Positions 1 through 5,593 of a stretch of 10,209 bases of DNA are shown piece by piece. Both the position numbers and the translations under genes were made by a program. The DNA comes from Candidatus Falkowiibacteriota bacterium (lineage in GTDB: Bacteria > Patescibacteriota > Patescibacteriia > Patescibacteriales > UBA12465). The stretch lies in NCBI GenBank assembly GCA_903839955.1, contig CAIMEI010000081.1, forward strand, positions 1 through 10,209, written 5' to 3'. The notes below the pieces were generated by a model. The model searched no databases and had not been told where the DNA came from. It saw only the letters and a program-made list of their open reading frames with translations. Numbering within the stretch: position 1 is the stretch's first letter; each line of letters starts with the position of its first letter.

Positions 1-1
1 C

Positions 2-730
2 ATCATCCAATCTGGCGTCGCCCTCGGCGGCAGTAAGAACATCAATCGTTTTAGTGATATTTTGGTCACCCTCATGATGCAAAACGGCAGCAAAGTTATG
101 GAAGGCAACCAGGTAATTTTCAATCAGGTGCCGGACAATCAAGTGAGCACAGGTTACAATCCTGGCCTGGGTGCGCTAGTTTTCTACACTGACTTCAGTA
201 ACCCCGTCAAAGAAGTGTATTCCTGGAACGACTCTTTGCCGAATTCTCTGGACATGTTTATTAGCGGCAATCTCGCCATGATTCTCGATTATTCCTACGA
301 CCTGGCCACCATCAAGGCGCGTGCGCCAAAAATGAATTTTGCGGTCGTGGAACTGCCGCAGATTTCCGGCAATCCAGAAATTAATTTTGCCAATTACTGG
401 CTCCTAACCGTGGCCAAAAAAAGCAAAAACCAAAATGAAGCCTGGGATTTTATTCAGTTTGCCACCAAGGAAGAACAGGCTAAACTATATTTAGACAAAA
501 CCAAAAAACCGACCGCCCTTCGTTCCCTGGTGGATGCCCAAAAAGCCGACCCAGATCTCGCCCCCTTTGCCAATCAAGTTCTTACTGCCAAAAGTTGGTA
601 TCATGGCAGCAATCCTTCTATCGCTGAAGATGCCATAGGAACAATGATTGATAATGCCGCCAAAAATCCTAGCCAGATGAAAGACATTTTAGATTTTGGC
701 GCTAACCAAGTCCAACAAACTATCCAATAA
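2..730 (+). CDS. Extracellular solute-binding protein (ABC sugar-type), 3' part only
   Basis: The frame is open to the left edge, so the N-terminus, including any lipoprotein signal, is missing and about 242 residues are visible. The visible part resembles the C-terminal half of family 1 (MalE/UgpB-like) extracellular solute-binding proteins: an early segment containing GVALGGSKNI followed by DIL-VTLMMQNG, a middle segment in which a Trp-containing loop precedes an MxSGNLAM-type stretch, then NYWLLTVAKKSKNQNEAWDF and a FIQFATKEEQAKLYL helix typical of the closing part of the fold. Such proteins capture a sugar or similar ligand outside the membrane and pass it to an ABC permease. No permease or ATPase is visible here; they could lie to the left. 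The stop is followed by a single base before the next gene, which suggests cotranscription with the pilin-like protein. Confidence in the family is good; the ligand is unknown. Confidence 0.85.
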   Translation: MIQSGVALGGSKNINRFSDILVTLMMQNGSKVMEGNQVIFNQVPDNQVSTGYNPGLGALVFYTDFSNPVKEVYSWNDSLPNSLDMFISGNLAMILDYSYDLATIKARAPKMNFAVVELPQISGNPEINFANYWLLTVAKKSKNQNEAWDFIQFATKEEQAKLYLDKTKKPTALRSLVDAQKADPDLAPFANQVLTAKSWYHGSNPSIAEDAIGTMIDNAAKNPSQMKDILDFGANQVQQTIQ

Positions 731-731
731 T

Positions 732-1136
732 ATGAAGATGATCAAAAAAATAAGCGCCTCGTTACTAGCAGCCGTAACTTTAATAGCTATTCCACTGGCC
801 ACGCGGGCCGCTGAGATTAATATCATTAGCAACACTGATTCTCACTACAGCGATGGTTCCTACCAACTACCCGACGCCATGGCCCTGGTTATCCGTATCG
901 CTGACATCATCCTCCAAGTAGTCGGCGTCCTTACTTTCGCCATGTTTATTTACGGCGGTTTTCTTTTCCTAATTTCTGCCGGCCAAGCCGACAGCATCAA
1001 GAAAGCCAAAAAAATCATTGTTGCCGCCGTCATTGGCCTGATTATCGTCTTTGTTAGTTATTTATTGGTCTCTTTCTTTATTGGTACTTTAACCGACAAA
1101 ACTCCGACTAGCCTGCCCAGCTCGCCCAGCGCCTAA
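732..1136 (+). CDS. Divergent T4SS-pilin-like (TrbC/VirB2-type) small membrane protein
   Basis: This 134-residue protein has an apparent signal peptide (residues 1 to about 26, a KK-rich start, a hydrophobic stretch and an ATRAA cleavage region). It is followed by a short polar segment, then helix 1 (about 57-81), a charged loop (AGQADSIKKAKK, 83-94) and helix 2 (about 95-119), with a Pro/Ser/Thr tail. That layout is the two-helix core of VirB2/TrbC pilins and of the T4SS_pilin family common in Patescibacteria. It differs from the seven paralogues at 3230-6154: the usual GFKWM or GILWM after helix 1 is replaced by GGFLFLIS, without the Trp. The start at 732 gives a proper signal peptide and lies one base after the upstream stop; a start at 738 is also possible. 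Being coupled to a solute-binding protein and a RodZ-like gene, it may have a different role from the main array. The function is inferred. Confidence 0.72.
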   Translation: MKMIKKISASLLAAVTLIAIPLATRAAEINIISNTDSHYSDGSYQLPDAMALVIRIADIILQVVGVLTFAMFIYGGFLFLISAGQADSIKKAKKIIVAAVIGLIIVFVSYLLVSFFIGTLTDKTPTSLPSSPSA

Positions 1137-1140
1137 AATC

Positions 1141-1800
1141 ATGAACTACTCCGTCCTGAAAGACACCAATACCACCGATGGCCCGGGGAAACAGCTAAAA
1201 AATGCCCGGCATGCTTTGGGCTGGCGCTTAGAAGACGCCGCCAAAAAAACCAGCATCAACATCAATTACTTGCGCGCCCTAGAAGAAGAACGTTATAGCC
1301 TGCTTCCTAGCGGACTATACGCCCAAAAATATCTCAAAAAATACGCTAAGGTCTTAAAGCTGCCCCTGGACAAGCTGACCGTCAGTTTACTAGAAAATAA
1401 TTCGACAGACCAAACAGAAAATCTTTTCGGTAAAAAAATACTTAGCAAAAAACAGCTTTTATCTTTTCCTAAAGTACTGCGCCGCTTATCCCTCGCCTTT
1501 GTCATTCTCCTCTGTATCCTCTATCTTTTTCTGTATTTCAAAAAGATGTTTTTCCCGCCGAACTTAACGATCTATTCCCCGGAACCGAACCTGATTTCCC
1601 ATGAATCGTCCATCACTGTCGCTGGCAAAGTAGAGGCTGATTCCGACCTAAAAATTAACGACGAAACCATCCCGAAGGATCAGCAAAACAATTTTTCCCA
1701 AACCGTCAGCCTAAAAAAGGGGATTAATAATATCATTATCAAGGCCAAGAAAAAATATAGCCAAGAAAAAATTATCACGCGCCAAGTCCTGGCCGAGTAA
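1141..1800 (+). CDS. RodZ-like HTH membrane protein with extracytoplasmic Ig-like domain
   Basis: This 219-residue protein has three parts. Residues about 15-77 form a Cro/RodZ-type helix-turn-helix (HTH_25), seen as GKQLKNARHALGWRLEDAAKK followed by the typical LRALEEERYSLLPSGLYA segment and YLKKYAKVLKL. Residues about 115-135 are one transmembrane helix. Residues about 140-217 are a beta-rich extracytoplasmic domain resembling a bacterial Ig-like or glucodextranase-B-type fold (NLTIYSPEPN, then SSITVAGKV, then NNIIIKAKK). RodZ proteins bridge MreB and the cell-wall elongation machinery, with the HTH acting as a protein-binding rather than DNA-binding module. In Patescibacteria such HTH-TM proteins are often all that resembles RodZ. 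The start is four bases after the previous stop. The domain call is solid; the cell-shape role is family-based, and no mreB is visible in the window. Confidence 0.82.
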   Translation: MNYSVLKDTNTTDGPGKQLKNARHALGWRLEDAAKKTSININYLRALEEERYSLLPSGLYAQKYLKKYAKVLKLPLDKLTVSLLENNSTDQTENLFGKKILSKKQLLSFPKVLRRLSLAFVILLCILYLFLYFKKMFFPPNLTIYSPEPNLISHESSITVAGKVEADSDLKINDETIPKDQQNNFSQTVSLKKGINNIIIKAKKKYSQEKIITRQVLAE

Positions 1801-1805
1801 AAAAT

Positions 1806-2342
1806 ATGGGTAAACTATTTGACATAACTCTAATTTTGAATAAAATAGGAATCACCGAGGGCTGGCAGGTTTTAGAAGCTGGTTGCGGTCAATTTGGTTA
1901 TTTCGTTTTCCCTAGCGCCAAGTTAGTGGGAAAAAGCGGCCGCGTTTTCGCCGCCGACATCATAAAATCCCACCTAGAAGAAATTGAACGCCGCAAAAGA
2001 ACGGATAATTTACCTCAAATTAGCACAATTTGGACAAACCTCGAAACTTGGCAGGGAACTAGTATTGATAGTGGCACCTTAGACGCAGTTTTACTGGTCA
2101 ACACCCTCAATCAAACGGAACAACGCAGTGGCACCCTCAAAGAATTAGCTCGCACCCTCAAGAGAGATGGCAAGCTGCTAGTCGTGGAATGGAAAGCTCA
2201 CGATCTGCTCTTTGGTCCAAAACCCGAAAAGAGAATTGATCGTGAAAGCCTCAAAGCTTTGGCCCCAAAATTAGGATTAAAATTAATTGAAGAATTTGAA
2301 GCTGGAGCAATGCATTACGCCCTCATCTTCAAAAAGCTCTAA
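1806..2342 (+). CDS. Class I SAM-dependent methyltransferase
   Basis: This 178-residue protein has the Rossmann-like methyltransferase signature. Motif I is VLEAGCGQFGY (22-32), binding S-adenosylmethionine. The end of strand 2 is RVFAAD (46-51), with the acidic residue expected to contact the SAM ribose. The motif IV region is LDAVLLVNTLNQ (92-103), and LKRDGKLLVVEW (118-129) is the usual strand-5 segment. It resembles the UbiE/Methyltransf_11 group, but it is short and lacks an obvious substrate-specificity domain, so the substrate (small molecule, lipid or other) cannot be named. It sits five bases after the RodZ-like gene and six bases before the next gene, so it belongs to the same plus-strand unit. 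Confidence 0.85.
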   Translation: MGKLFDITLILNKIGITEGWQVLEAGCGQFGYFVFPSAKLVGKSGRVFAADIIKSHLEEIERRKRTDNLPQISTIWTNLETWQGTSIDSGTLDAVLLVNTLNQTEQRSGTLKELARTLKRDGKLLVVEWKAHDLLFGPKPEKRIDRESLKALAPKLGLKLIEEFEAGAMHYALIFKKL

Positions 2343-2348
2343 AAATCT

Positions 2349-2732
2349 ATGGAAAGACTCGCCTCTTGGCAATATTGGTTTAATCTCCGGCCAGACACGC
2401 TCGCCAAATCAACTTTTTGGCTCTTCGGCCTTTTTGTTGTCGCCTTATTTGTCTTAGCTTTCTTCGCTTACCGCCTGCAAACCAAGAGCGGCCCGCGAAA
2501 TGGCTTATGGCGCAAAATACACAGCTTTTCTCTCACCAATTCTTTATTGGGCCTTTTCCTTTTGTTTTGCAACTACGAAATCATCCCCTTTTTCACCGCT
2601 CGCTTCATTCTGGCCTTATGGCTCCTCAGTATGATTCTTTGGCTATCTTCACTGATCAAAGAACTCAGAAAAATCCCCAAAAAATTAGCCGAGGCCCAGA
2701 AAAAAAAGGAGTTTGAAAAATATCTTCCCTAA
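2349..2732 (+). CDS. Small integral membrane protein, function unknown
   Basis: I do not recognise a named family. The 127-residue protein has hydrophobic segments at about 22-42, 62-78 and 82-104, giving probably three transmembrane helices. The ends are basic: the N-terminus contains the WQYWFNLRPD segment, and the Lys-rich tail (about 105-122, KELRKIPKKLAEAQKKK) is probably cytoplasmic. A loop of about 20 residues with several Arg/Lys (TKSGPRNGLWRKIHS) lies between helices 1 and 2. It is the last gene of the block starting with the solute-binding protein, six bases after the methyltransferase, and is followed by a hairpin terminator. A conserved hypothetical membrane protein is all that can be claimed. 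Confidence 0.75.
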   Translation: MERLASWQYWFNLRPDTLAKSTFWLFGLFVVALFVLAFFAYRLQTKSGPRNGLWRKIHSFSLTNSLLGLFLLFCNYEIIPFFTARFILALWLLSMILWLSSLIKELRKIPKKLAEAQKKKEFEKYLP

Positions 2733-2752
2733 TAATTTTCTCACAAATTCAC

Positions 2753-2779
2753 AAAAACAGGCTTCACGGCCTGTTTTTT
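2753..2779 (+). terminator. Intrinsic terminator after the left gene block
   Basis: The arms AAAAACAGGC (2753-2762) and GCCTGTTTTT (2769-2778) pair perfectly around a six-base loop (TTCACG). The GC part of the stem is followed by a run of six T, the classical Rho-independent layout. It ends only five bases before the yraN start codon. Confidence 0.85.
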
Positions 2780-2784
2780 AAAAC

Positions 2785-3132
2785 ATGACGACCAAAAAAA
2801 TACTAGGAACACGCGGCGAAAAGGCGGCCAAAGACTGGCTGGAGCGGCAAGGCTACCGGATTATTGGACAAAATATCCGTCTCGGGCATCAAGAGCTGGA
2901 CTTAATCGCCGAAAAAGACGATTTGACCATTTTTGTGGAAGTTAAGACCGGATATTATGCGCCGACCGACTCACCGGTCCAACGCCAGCAACAACATTCT
3001 CTGAAAATTGCCCGCGCCAAATACTGCCAAATCCACAATATCCAGCCAGAAAAAACCCGCCTGGACTTAATCATCATCACCCCCAAAAAATCGGGCGCCA
3101 AATTGGAATATTTTGCCAACTTCTTGTTTTAA
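2785..3132 (+). CDS. yraN: YraN family (UPF0102) endonuclease-like protein
   Basis: This 115-residue protein matches the family's usual length and motif order: GTRGEKAA (8-15) at the start, GY-RIIGQNIR (23-32), HQELDLIAEKDD (35-46), FVEVKTG (50-56), Gln/Lys-rich helix 64-82, and RLDLI (92-96). Glu12, Asp39, Glu52 and Lys54 sit where a PD-(D/E)xK-type nuclease core expects them. The common GEIDLI is QELDLI here, but the acidic residues are kept. The family is linked to DNA processing or repair, with an exact role still unsettled. The ATG follows directly after a terminator with no ribosome-binding site and no clear promoter, so expression probably depends on readthrough or an undetected promoter. 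Downstream, the pilin promoter begins 26 bases after the stop. Confidence 0.88.
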   Translation: MTTKKILGTRGEKAAKDWLERQGYRIIGQNIRLGHQELDLIAEKDDLTIFVEVKTGYYAPTDSPVQRQQQHSLKIARAKYCQIHNIQPEKTRLDLIIITPKKSGAKLEYFANFLF

Positions 3133-3157
3133 TGCCCAAAGATGGATAAAATGCGGT

Positions 3158-3186
3158 TTGTCTTGTTTTTTGCGATATGCTACAAT
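3158..3186 (+). promoter_or_regulatory. Sigma-70-type extended -10 promoter of the pilin array
   Basis: TTGTCT (3158-3163, 4/6 to TTGACA) is separated by exactly 17 bases from TACAAT (3181-3186, 5/6 to TATAAT). The -10 is preceded by TGC (extended -10). Transcription would start near 3193, about 37 bases upstream of the first array gene. Confidence 0.72.
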
Positions 3187-3214
3187 AAATGCATCTACAA
3201 AAAATTAAATCTAG

Positions 3215-3225
3215 AGAGGTGGTGA
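3215..3225 (+). promoter_or_regulatory. Strong Shine-Dalgarno site of the first array pilin
   Basis: AGAGGTGGTGA contains GAGGTG, complementary to the 16S rRNA 3' end, eight bases before the ATG at 3230. Other starts in the window lack a comparable site, so this gene is probably translated unusually well. The site also fixes the start codon. Confidence 0.75.
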
Positions 3226-3229
3226 AATT

Positions 3230-3622
3230 ATGAAAAAAATCTCAAAATTATTTTTCTCCTTATTCGTTTTATCATTATTAGTTTTACCAACAGTGGCCGT
3301 CAAGGCGGCCGCCGGCGATTTGTCTGCTAATTATGCGAGCGATACAGGCATTAATAATGTCAGTCAAACCATCAACTTGTCTCAGAACGACCCGATCACA
3401 ACCGCGACCCGCATCATCAACATGTTAATGATGTTTTTGGGCATCATCGCCGTGGTTATCATCTTGATCGGTGGTTTCAAATGGATGACCGCCATGGGCA
3501 GTGAAGATAAGATCAAGAAAGCTCAGCAGTTAATGAGCGCTGGTGTTGTCGGTCTCGTCATCATTCTTGCCGCTTGGGGTATCGCCAACTTCGTAGTTAC
3601 CAAATTGGCTACAACGGTTTAG
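3230..3622 (+). CDS. T4SS-pilin-like protein, array member 1 (probable major subunit)
   Basis: This 130-residue protein has a clear signal peptide (1 to about 27: MKKISK, a long hydrophobic core and a VKAAA cleavage region). After a 35-residue polar segment rich in Asn/Ser/Thr comes helix 1 (about 63-82), the loop GGFKWMTAMGSEDKIKKAQQ (81-100) and helix 2 (about 103-124), ending in VVTKLATTV. This is the VirB2/TrbC-like two-helix layout of T4SS_pilin proteins: in VirB2/TrbC the leader is removed and the mature subunit stays in the inner membrane until assembly. It is the first of seven consecutive paralogues and the only one with its own strong promoter and Shine-Dalgarno site, plus a hairpin directly after the stop. 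That fits the most abundant subunit, by inference. The closest relative is the next gene. Confidence 0.85.
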   Translation: MKKISKLFFSLFVLSLLVLPTVAVKAAAGDLSANYASDTGINNVSQTINLSQNDPITTATRIINMLMMFLGIIAVVIILIGGFKWMTAMGSEDKIKKAQQLMSAGVVGLVIILAAWGIANFVVTKLATTV

Positions 3623-3628
3623 CCTTTT

Positions 3629-3653
3629 CGATCCTCATCCTTGATGGGGATCG
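3629..3653 (+). terminator. Hairpin after array member 1 (partial terminator or mRNA-end stabiliser)
   Basis: An 11-bp stem (CGATCCTCATC, 3629-3639, with GATGGGGATCG, 3643-3653, one G-T pair) closes a three-base loop. It is followed only by TTGCTTTG, an interrupted T-tract. It may terminate part of the transcripts or protect the 3' end of the first pilin mRNA. The role is inferred. Confidence 0.5.
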
Positions 3654-3707
3654 TTGCTTTGTAAATAAGGATTTATTTCCAGAGCAGCGATTACTAAAAG
3701 CAAAAAT

Positions 3708-4085
3708 ATGAAAAAACTAGCAAGCTTTATTTTCTCCCTGTTTGTCGTTTCTCTCTTCGCCCTACCCTCCATTTCTCTAGCATTTACAGGTCTCTCCGCC
3801 AGCTCCACTGGCGTGGACATGGTGGAAAATAACGTCATTCTCTCCGACAACAATCCAATTTTGATTGCCACTAATCTTATTAATTCCGTTATGGTTTTTT
3901 TGGGTATTTTGGCGGTGGTTATTATTTTAATGGGCGGTTTCAAATGGATGACTGCGATGGGTAGTGAAGATAAGATCAAGAAAGCCCAACAGCTCATGAC
4001 CGCCGGAATCATTGGTCTCGTTATCATTCTCGCCGCTTGGGGCATCGCCAAATTTGTGGTGACTCGTTTAGCTTCAACTATCTAA
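3708..4085 (+). CDS. T4SS-pilin-like protein, array member 2
   Basis: This 125-residue protein is the near twin of array member 1. The signal peptide covers residues 1 to about 25 (MKKLAS, hydrophobic core, SLAF), then a polar segment with NNVILSDNNP parallels the NLSQNDP of member 1. Helix 1 is at about 57-77, the loop GGFKWMTAMGSEDKIKKAQQ at 76-95 is identical in both proteins, and helix 2 (about 98-118) ends VVTRLASTI. Within the loop region 23 consecutive bases are identical between the two genes (3500-3522 and 3963-3985), so the duplication is fairly recent or kept alike by gene conversion. An 85-base gap containing the hairpin separates it from member 1. There is no good ribosome site before the ATG, so lower translation than member 1 is expected. 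Confidence 0.84.
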   Translation: MKKLASFIFSLFVVSLFALPSISLAFTGLSASSTGVDMVENNVILSDNNPILIATNLINSVMVFLGILAVVIILMGGFKWMTAMGSEDKIKKAQQLMTAGIIGLVIILAAWGIAKFVVTRLASTI

Positions 4086-4089
4086 ACCT

Positions 4090-4512
4090 ATGAAACTAAA
4101 AGCGCTTATTTTTTTGGGGGTTATTAGCTTATCTTTTTTTTCCTGGCCCGCCGTTTTTTCAGCACAAGCAGACTATAACGACCCCGGGCTAAACACAACC
4201 ATTACGAATGCTGGCAATGGCGGCCAAGCCATGAAAAATATGGCGCCAATTGATACCAGAGCCGCCTCTATTATTGGCACTTTCCTGTCTTTCGTCGGCA
4301 TCGCCTTCTTAATCCTCATGATTTACGCCGGCATTTTGTGGATGGTTTCACAGGGCAACGAAAAGCAGTTGGAAAAATCTCGCGGCATTCTCATTAACGC
4401 GATTATCGGACTAATCATCGTCATCCTGGCCTACGCCGTCACCTCTTATGTCGGCCAATTACTAACTGCCCCCACCACTTCCGGCGGAAATCAAACGGTA
4501 ACGACTAAATAG
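4090..4512 (+). CDS. T4SS-pilin-like protein, array member 3
   Basis: This 140-residue paralogue has a signal peptide (1 to about 25, MKLK, hydrophobic core ending VFSA), then a polar spacer (about 26-55, with NAGNGGQAMKN). Helix 1 is at about 59-80, the loop region GILWMVSQGNEKQLEKSRG at 81-99, and helix 2 at about 101-121. A 15-residue polar Thr/Gly/Asn tail follows. The loop motif ILWM-x-S-x-GNEK groups it with the next two genes rather than with the GFKWM members. The start is four bases after the previous stop, so it is cotranscribed. It is probably a membrane-inserted subunit of the same structure as its neighbours; this is inferred from the shared core. Confidence 0.82.
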   Translation: MKLKALIFLGVISLSFFSWPAVFSAQADYNDPGLNTTITNAGNGGQAMKNMAPIDTRAASIIGTFLSFVGIAFLILMIYAGILWMVSQGNEKQLEKSRGILINAIIGLIIVILAYAVTSYVGQLLTAPTTSGGNQTVTTK

Positions 4513-4514
4513 CT

Positions 4515-4865
4515 ATGCAATTCTCCTTCATCAATATTGCCAGAGCCGCTAACTATGATTTTAATACTAATAGCGGCCTAGACAAAGCCGCCGGCAAAAT
4601 GGGCTTCACCACTGGCGGATCTTTTGTTCCAGAGAGCGTTATTGGCAAGGGGATCACTTATCTCCTTTCATTTTTGGGTCTGCTTTTTTTTGGCCTAGCA
4701 GTTTATGCTGGAATCCTCTGGATGACTTCTGAGGGGAATGAAAAAACCGTGGATAAGGCTATTAATATCCTCAAAAATTCCCTCATCGGCTTAATTATCG
4801 TTGTTCTAGCTTATGCCGTCAGTTATTTCGTCCTGGCTTCGCTGATGACTAATTACTTAAAGTAG
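4515..4865 (+). CDS. T4SS-pilin-like protein, array member 4, without a normal signal peptide
   Basis: This 116-residue paralogue has the standard core: helix 1 (about 45-65), loop GILWMTSEGNEKTVDKA (66-82) and helix 2 (about 88-110). The start is different: only a short MQFSFINIARAA precedes the polar segment, too short and too weakly hydrophobic for an ordinary signal peptide, although ARAA looks like the remnant of a cleavage site. An in-frame TAA at 4506-4508 shows that no longer N-terminus exists. Insertion would have to rely on the two core helices. The segment 22-40 (LDKAAGKMG, then TGGSFVPE) parallels the next gene, its closest relative. It starts two bases after the previous stop. 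Confidence 0.82.
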   Translation: MQFSFINIARAANYDFNTNSGLDKAAGKMGFTTGGSFVPESVIGKGITYLLSFLGLLFFGLAVYAGILWMTSEGNEKTVDKAINILKNSLIGLIIVVLAYAVSYFVLASLMTNYLK

Positions 4866-4869
4866 TTTT

Positions 4870-5199
4870 ATGCCCAACCTCACAAACGCCTTCGACAAGG
4901 CCACGGATTTTGCCGGCAAGACCGGCACCTACCAGACCGGAAGCGCTTGGACCCCGGAGGCTTTTGCGGGTACGATTGTTCAGCTTGTCCTGCAATTTCT
5001 CGGCGTCGTTTTTTTTGGCCTGATGATTTATGGCGGTATGGTCTGGATGACGGCCAGCGGCGATGAAAAACGAGTCGACACGGCTCGGAAAATCCTTAAA
5101 GCCGCGGTCATCGGCCTGATCGTCGTCGTTCTGGCTTACGCCGTCAGTATTTTCTTTGTCCAGAGCATTGCTCAGCACACTTTAAACAATCTCCAATAA
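4870..5199 (+). CDS. T4SS-pilin-like protein, array member 5, no signal peptide
   Basis: This 109-residue protein is the shortest member. It begins with a polar, helix-like stretch (MPNLTNAFDKATDFAGKTG) and has no signal peptide; an in-frame TAA at 4858-4860 excludes a longer start. A segment QTGSAWTPEAF (22-32) leads into helix 1 (about 34-54), loop GGMVWMTASGDEKRVDTARK (55-74) and helix 2 (about 77-99). The pairs FDKA/LDKA, GKTG/GKMG and WTPE/FVPE tie it to member 4. It lies four bases after the previous stop. The absence of a leader suggests either direct insertion with the N-terminus in the cytoplasm, opposite to or unlike the leader-bearing members, or an accessory role. The family call is well supported; topology is inference. 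Confidence 0.82.
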   Translation: MPNLTNAFDKATDFAGKTGTYQTGSAWTPEAFAGTIVQLVLQFLGVVFFGLMIYGGMVWMTASGDEKRVDTARKILKAAVIGLIVVVLAYAVSIFFVQSIAQHTLNNLQ

Positions 5200-5200
5200 T

Positions 5201-5587
5201 ATGAATAAAAGAGTCAAACAAATCCTCCTCCTTCTTTTTCTCACCCTCCTTTTGAGCCTGCCTTATTTCGTTTTTGCCGAAACTTCCACCGCTCCGACAA
5301 CCGGAGTAATCGGCAAAATGCAAAGCGCCGCTCAATCTTCCTACCAAATAGTCAACCAGAACTCCTTAATGACCTACATCGGCCAATTCATCGCCGTTTT
5401 CCTCGGACTACTTGGTATCATTTTCGTCGCTCTTATGATTTATGCCGGTTTCAAGTGGATGACGGCCGCTGGCGACGCCGATGACGTTAAAAAAGCCAAA
5501 GCCACTATTCGCATGGCCATCATCGGCCTAGTGATCACCATTGCCGCTTATGCTCTCTGGAAATTTGTCGCCGATTATTTATTATAA
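5201..5587 (+). CDS. T4SS-pilin-like protein, array member 6
   Basis: This 128-residue paralogue has a strongly hydrophobic, Leu-rich signal peptide (MNKRVKQ, then eight or more Leu within 9-20, cleavage region near FVFA, 26). A Ser/Gln/Asn-rich spacer (about 27-56) leads to helix 1 (about 60-82), loop AGFKWMTAAGDADDVKKAKA (82-101) and helix 2 (about 104-126), ending at the membrane with DYLL and no tail. The loop signature GDADDVKKA is shared with the next gene, its closest relative, while GFKWMTA also recalls members 1 and 2. It begins one base after the previous stop, with no ribosome site, so translation is probably coupled. Confidence 0.84.
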   Translation: MNKRVKQILLLLFLTLLLSLPYFVFAETSTAPTTGVIGKMQSAAQSSYQIVNQNSLMTYIGQFIAVFLGLLGIIFVALMIYAGFKWMTAAGDADDVKKAKATIRMAIIGLVITIAAYALWKFVADYLL

Positions 5588-5593
5588 AAGAAT

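Noticed and set aside
3142..3225. Small 27-codon frame upstream of the first array pilin that ends in its Shine-Dalgarno site
   Set aside because: It spans the predicted promoter, so the transcript starting near 3193 would not contain its start codon. No ribosome site and no recognisable sequence.
3635..4051. Long antisense frame opposite array members 1/2 spacer and member 2 (and similar antisense frames at 4849-5178 and 5959-6246)
   Set aside because: They mirror the codon pattern of well-supported pilin genes on the plus strand and have no family resemblance or own promoter.
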